Source of the DNA: Hoylesella enoeca JCM 12259
GTDB lineage: Bacteria; Bacteroidota; Bacteroidia; Bacteroidales; Bacteroidaceae
Length of the DNA stretch: 64,000 nucleotides
Direction: 5' to 3'
NCBI RefSeq assembly: GCF_000613405.1
Contig: NZ_BAIX01000001.1
Span: forward strand, 114,746 to 178,745
This document shows, piece by piece, positions 60,555-64,000 of the stretch. Positions within the stretch are counted from its first letter, which is position 1. The number at the start of each line of letters is the position of its first letter. The notes under the pieces are model-generated. The model was not told where the DNA came from. It made no database searches and was given only the letters and a program-made list of their open reading frames with translations. The position numbers and the translations under genes were made by a program.

Positions 60555-60597
60555 GAAGACGAGTAAGCGAGGCCAATACCTTTGCTTACTCGTCTTC
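60555..60597. terminator. Strong hairpin between metG and the barrel gene
   Basis: Perfect 14-bp stem GAAGACGAGTAAGC / GCTTACTCGTCTTC with a 15-base loop, 82 bases after the barrel gene stop. Likely terminator, although no clear T run follows on the minus strand. Confidence 0.55.
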
Positions 60598-60678
60598 TTG
60601 TTAATACGCCTGCCGACTCACGTCAGCGCATCCACAGTCTTATCGTTCCTCCGTCAATTCGTCCACTTGTCAACTCTC

Positions 60679-61280
60679 TTAATTGCACTTCCGTCCCTTC
60701 AACTTCCTTGGGTTACCACCGAGTACGAGTCCGACGGCCAAGGACACATTATGGTAACCCTTGCGCGATAAGTGCGAGGAACAAGTGACACGCAGATGCC
60801 GGAACAACTCCACTCCCACGCGAGGAATAAAGACCATGCATTTACCGTCACTGTCATAAACCACCTGGTTGATCGCTTGGTACAGGCATGTGCCATAACC
60901 TATGCCAATAAAGGGATTGACCAGCCCACCCTGATTGAAATTATAGTCGCAGACCACAGCTGCCGTAGCCGTCCGGTTGTTCTGCCGATAAGGCCCCATT
61001 GTGACACCATCCTCTTGGCGGCGTGACGAGTATTCACGCTCTGCGACGTAATGTCGAGCAGCACGCCGACATCCACCGGACTGTCTTCCACATTGCAACG
61101 AAGTTCCAACCCCAAGGCAGTCCCCAACTTGCTCTTTCCACCGTGGTAGCCGAACAGTGGAGCACTTGTCCCCAAAAACACCTCGCCCTCAAGCGGTCGG
61201 ACATCCACACCCTGCGCCTGCATCTGCCCGGGACATCCCCACAGAGCAGCGATCATGATTACTAATAACATGTGTTTCAT
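60679..61280 (-). pseudogene. Outer-membrane beta-barrel protein, frameshifted
   Basis: About 200 residues over two frames. Signal MKHMLLVIMIAALWGCPGQMQAQG, then VRPLEGEVFLGTSAPLFGYHGG and LGTALGLELRCNVEDSPVDVGVLLDIT (strand 1-4 type). The second frame gives the rest of the barrel (TATAAVVCDYNFNQGGLVNPFIGIGYGTCLYQ, GVELFRHLRVTCSSHL, GYHNVSLAVGLVLGG). The shift lies near 61019-61030. A small Bacteroidetes surface barrel of unknown role. Divergent from the duplicated lipoprotein genes. Confidence 0.75.
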
Positions 61281-61386
61281 ATACAAATCAATTATAACTC
61301 GTCACAAATTTACGCCCATATCCCAGGATATGCAAGCCCTCGACCAATTATTTTGCTGATGCATAGGCAATTTAATGGTTTTTTAC

Positions 61387-61417
61387 TTGTTTCTTTCCAC
61401 AAAAAGAGCTATATTTG
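61387..61417 (+). promoter_or_regulatory. Promoter of lipoprotein copy 1
   Basis: TTGT at 61387, 19-base spacer, TATATTTG at 61410-61417. Confidence 0.75.
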
Positions 61418-61473
61418 TCCCGTAATCTTGATGATAGATCAACCTAATCAACTCACTCCTAAAACAACACATC

Positions 61474-61956
61474 ATGAAACAGACCTTAACTTCACTCTTA
61501 ATCCTGCTCGCCATAGGGCTTGTAGCACTTGGATGCAGTTCAGACGGTTCTTCGGACCCGAGTCAACCCCACGCAGTGCGCTTCACGCAATCAGGCTGTA
61601 AAAAGGCTCCTGCACAGAGCCGGGGAGGCGGAATTTTTGATGCTGTTGAGGAAATTGTCTATAAAGCATTACCTCATGGCAAACTCTTGATAACGCACCA
61701 GAATGCAGCTTTCAGCTGTGAGCCTAAGATCGTGGTAAAAGCCGCTATACAAGATGATCGCATCCTCATCTATGAGACCGACACCGATCCTCGAACCAAT
61801 TGCATTTGCCTATATGACTTAGGCATAGAGGTGGGACCGCTCACCTCGGGTCATCATTACACGTTGGTCATTTCTCCTGGCAACCCGGCCAAGGCCGAGA
61901 TCCCCATCACCTACTCCCCGGCTCTGTCTGGCTCGTTTGTATGTAAGAATGAATAG
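61474..61956 (+). CDS. Small exported lipoprotein, copy 1
   Basis: 160 residues. Lipobox GLVALGCSSD (Cys about 21), then VRFTQSGCK, a beta-rich domain with LLITHQNAAFSCEPKIVV, the Cys pair in NCICLYDLGIEVGPL and the end ITYSPALSGSFVCKNE. Five Cys after the lipid Cys are shared with copy 2, and the CIC motif in a beta-strand is conserved. Family resembles small Bacteroidetes lipoproteins of unknown function. A full promoter lies upstream. Confidence 0.8.
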   Translation: MKQTLTSLLILLAIGLVALGCSSDGSSDPSQPHAVRFTQSGCKKAPAQSRGGGIFDAVEEIVYKALPHGKLLITHQNAAFSCEPKIVVKAAIQDDRILIYETDTDPRTNCICLYDLGIEVGPLTSGHHYTLVISPGNPAKAEIPITYSPALSGSFVCKNE

Positions 61957-61969
61957 TAAACCATGTGCT

Positions 61970-62086
61970 ATGAAACGGATTAATATTTTACTGATACTAT
62001 TACTTTTCGGTATCACCTTATTATCTGCACAATCAAAGTCTGCTATTTCTCAGTCTGATTATTTTGTTGGTGTACAGGCAATTTGA
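61970..62086 (+). pseudogene. Truncated 5' copy of the downstream exported gene
   Basis: 38 codons: MKRINILLILLLFGITLLSAQS, a complete signal peptide identical to that of the gene at 62719 apart from its stop codon, then SAISQSDYFVGVQAI and a stop. The frame is cut by the duplication junction, so only the signal peptide remains. Confidence 0.8.
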
Positions 62087-62097
62087 TGATCTTTTAT

Positions 62098-62128
62098 TTG
62101 GAAGTTTCCAATAAATAGCTTATATTTG
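62098..62128 (+). promoter_or_regulatory. Promoter of lipoprotein copy 2
   Basis: TTGG at 62098, 19-base spacer, TATATTTG at 62121-62128, the duplicate of the copy 1 promoter. Confidence 0.75.
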
Positions 62129-62183
62129 CAAAACTATCTTAATGATAGATAAACCTAATTGTATCACTTCTAAAAAACACATT

Positions 62184-62708
62184 ATGAAACAGACCTTAAC
62201 TTCACTCTTAATTCTGCTCATTATGGGGCTTGGCGCAGTTGGATGCAGTTCGAATGACTCTCCCATCCATGAGGAGTCAGAATACACTCCGAATGATACT
62301 CTTGTCCCGGAGCAATCCAACGCGGTGCGCTACACCCAGTCAGGCTGTAAAGGGAACTCAAATGCAGCAACCAATGGATTCTGGGACAACCCACCGATCG
62401 AGCGCATCCTTTACCGAGCCATGTCGAATGGTCGCCTCTTGGTGACACACGAAAATACGAGTTACACCTGCGCATCCAAGGTAAAGGTTGATGCAGTAAT
62501 CGGGGGAGACATCATCGTCATCACAGAGACCGATCAGGGACCTCTCGCCAACTGCATCTGTGCTTATGACTTGACAGTAGAAGTCGGCCCCCTGGCTACT
62601 CAGGATTACACCCTGATCGTGATCAAAGATAAATCGCAATGGGCCAAGATCCCCATCACCTATTCTCCCGCTCTGTCTGGCTCGTTTGTATGTAAGAATA
62701 AATGGTAA
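62184..62708 (+). CDS. Small exported lipoprotein, copy 2
   Basis: 174 residues from ATG 62184 (an in-frame start at 62142 lies in the duplicated leader and is not preferred). Lipobox GLGAVGCSSN, a linker 14 residues longer than in copy 1 (IHEESEYTPNDTLVPEQ), then VRYTQSGCKG, LLVTHENTSYTCASKVKV, NCICAYDLTVEVGPL and ITYSPALSGSFVCKNKW. Same Cys pattern as copy 1. Confidence 0.8.
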   Translation: MKQTLTSLLILLIMGLGAVGCSSNDSPIHEESEYTPNDTLVPEQSNAVRYTQSGCKGNSNAATNGFWDNPPIERILYRAMSNGRLLVTHENTSYTCASKVKVDAVIGGDIIVITETDQGPLANCICAYDLTVEVGPLATQDYTLIVIKDKSQWAKIPITYSPALSGSFVCKNKW

Positions 62709-62718
62709 ACAATGTGCT

Positions 62719-63417
62719 ATGAAACGGATTAATATTTTACTGATACTATTACTTTTCGGTATCACCTTATAATCTGCACAATCAAAGTCTGCTGTCTCTC
62801 AAACAGAGGCCTGGCAGCGTGTGCAGAAAGAGTTTGCTATAAAGCCCAATGACTTTATAAATGTTTTTGTCTCAAAACACCCCTTAAAGGCAAAAACAAC
62901 AATATCCACACTTTCATCTACGGTACAATCTCCCAATAGTGAGTGCTGGTTCTTCTTTATAGACGATATGCCTTTTGAAAACTGGGGACATAAGTGTCGC
63001 TATGTCTTTGTTGACATTCATACAAGGACTATAGCTGTTGTAAAGGGGTCTGTACCCCCAACTAATATTAGTGAATTGAAAGAATTGCGTGCACAAAAGC
63101 GAGAACTGATTACGACATTAACGAAACACGTCATTGCAGGAACCCGCTATTCATACGGCACTTATATGCAGGAAAGCTGTAGTCGCCCAGGCATACCGGA
63201 AAGCAGTTTAAAGGAACATGAAGCCTATTTCGTAGAACCCCTTTGCCGTGTCATCTTACAGTCGCACTGTTTTAAGGCTAAAGGTAAGATCACCTATGAT
63301 GGCATCACGCCAATGTCTACAACTCTGACAGATGGATATATCACGTTTGTCTTGCCCGCACAGACCAGCGGTATGCCTTTCAATCTGTATTATCATGGAG
63401 AAGCTTGCAAGCCATAG
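62719..63417 (+). pseudogene. Exported protein of unknown function with a stop codon in its signal peptide
   Basis: 232 codons if read through. The signal peptide MKRINILLILLLFGITL is interrupted by TAA at 62770-62772 (codon 18), where the truncated copy at 61970 has TTA. After it the frame stays open: SAVSQTEAWQRVQKEFAIKPNDFINVFVSKHPL, then WFFFIDDMPFENWGHKCRYVFVDIHTRTIAVV, a beta-rich domain with conserved aromatic residues, and a C-terminal half with several Cys. GTG 62821 could start a short cytoplasmic form, but it would lack the export signal. Family not recognised. Confidence 0.75.
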
Positions 63418-63418
63418 G

Positions 63419-63603
63419 ATAGTGATGGCCGCCTGCCGGATGGGCTCTATCCATCCGCGATAGGGTCTCGGTCGTTTTCTGATATAGCTTTTGTTCATTT
63501 GCTATATAGCCTCTGTTCATGGGCTATATAGCTCCTATCCATCCGTGATATAATCTCTATTTGTTTCCTAATACAGATGCTATCCGTCTGCTGTATAGAT
63601 ACC
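63419..63603. repeat. 22-bp period tandem array of the ATATAGC type (about 8 units)
   Basis: Units starting ATAGGGTCTCGG (63460), ATATAGCTTTTG (63482), ATATAGCCTCTG (63504), ATATAGCTCCTA (63526) and ATATAATCTCTA (63548) are exactly 22 bases apart; outer units are 20, 21 or 23. Sequence unrelated to the TTAACGGTTA family. Confidence 0.88.
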
Positions 63604-63631
63604 ATTGGAGAGATCCCTATGTAATTGAATT

Positions 63632-63719
63632 ATCATCGTGATGAAAAATTTGTTTCATCACGATGAGAATTTAGTTTCATCACGATGAGACGAATTTCTC
63701 ATCACGATGATAATTTGAT
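63632..63719. repeat. 22-bp period tandem array of TCATCACGATGA (4 units)
   Basis: Units at 63632, 63654, 63676 and 63698, each with the near-palindrome TCATCACGATGA (first unit in reverse sense, TCATCGTGATGA), exactly 22 bases apart. Confidence 0.93.
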
Positions 63720-63749
63720 TAGATAGGGAGTAAAGCAGTTGTAGTGACG

Positions 63750-63920
63750 GAGTAGACGGGGTTTAGTTGACGAGTTGACAAGTAAACGAGTAGATGAGGA
63801 TGGGGGTTAGTTAACGAGTGAACAAGTAAACGAGTAGACGAGGAGGGGGAGTAGTGGATTAGTTGACGAGTGGATAGGGCTTAGTTGACGAGTTGACAAG
63901 TTAACGAGTTGACAAGGAGG
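63750..63920. repeat. Degenerate GTTGACGAGT/ACAAGTAAACGAGTAGA repeats
   Basis: Short words AGTTGACGAGT, GACAAGTAAACGAGTAGA and TTAGTTAACGAGTGAACAAG recur without a fixed period. 63921-64000 is G/A-rich low complexity with no gene seen. Confidence 0.7.
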
Positions 63921-64000
63921 GAGCAACGAGCGGACAGGGAGGGAGCGATGCGTTGGTGGGGAGAGAGCAAGCGTGGATGGGGGGAGTGGGGGAGTTGTGG

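Larger units (their letters stand above)
61347..62793 (+). repeat. Tandem duplication of about 711 bp (promoter, lipoprotein gene, start of next gene)
   Basis: Landmarks recur at a constant offset: ATTATTTTG at 61347 and 62058, TATATTTG at 61410 and 62121, the lipoprotein start at 61474 and 62184. The last part of the lipoprotein gene and the first part of the next gene (61900-62040 and 62645-62790) are nearly identical. The middle of the lipoprotein gene has diverged and differs in length by 42 bases. Confidence 0.9.

Overview
The window looks like a chromosomal segment of a Bacteroidales bacterium, most likely Prevotellaceae or a close relative. The grounds are Bacteroidetes-type promoters (TAnnTTTG with a TTG box 19-20 bp upstream) in front of many genes, the type IX secretion genes porU and porV, a Bacteroidetes hybrid two-component sensor, SusA-type and MalQ starch enzymes, fimbrillin-type and DUF4876 lipoproteins, and the lineage forms of tsf, argS and fabI. 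No rRNA, tRNA, insertion sequence, prophage or CRISPR array was seen.

Layout. 0-2 kb: rpsB-tsf with a terminator. 2.4-9.5 kb (+): a frameshifted FAH-family hydrolase, porU, porV, ispF, ribD. 9.5-15.3 kb (-): an RNase H, argS with a frameshifted end, and the remains of a fructan locus: frameshifted fructokinase, MFS sugar permease, and an in-frame chimera of a TonB-receptor-like N-terminus with a GH32 C-terminus. 15.8-18.9 kb: gpmA and pnp, convergent on a strong terminator. 19.1-22.6 kb: a DUF6261 gene, a DUF6261 fragment joined to a 41-42 bp tandem array, a fimbrillin-like lipoprotein and a 56-residue Bacteroidales small protein. 23-30.8 kb (-): fabI, then a starch set (SusA-type amylase and type I pullulanase, both frameshifted, and malQ behind a LacI-type palindrome). 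31.2-36.2 kb: a PAP2 phosphatase, a BASS transporter and a triply frameshifted GH2 beta-galactosidase. 36.6-45.5 kb (-): a five-gene surface system (TonB-dependent receptor, small lipoprotein, DUF6850 barrel, DUF4876 lipoprotein, M16 protease). 45.9-52.6 kb: FadL-type porin, 7TM-HD protein, gltX, waaA. 52.7-55.4 kb: an HTCS with a sugar-binding sensor resembling the fructose sensor class. 56-64 kb: an AT-rich accessory region with an unknown lipoprotein and a two-TM protein, a PorT-like barrel, metG, a frameshifted barrel and tandemly duplicated lipoproteins.

Two patterns run through the whole window. First, at least eleven loci carry short arrays of a degenerate unit of exactly 22 bp containing TTAACGGTTA. 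Ten lie between genes or across a gene end and one lies inside the DUF6850 barrel gene. At the right end, arrays of unrelated sequence keep the same 22-bp period, and near 20 kb two arrays have 41-42 bp units. Second, many genes are broken by single-base shifts, most strongly the carbohydrate genes. This is either sequencing undercalls or real loss of saccharolytic capacity; rereading the DNA would settle which.

All assignments come from reading translated sequence and motifs by eye. No database search was possible.
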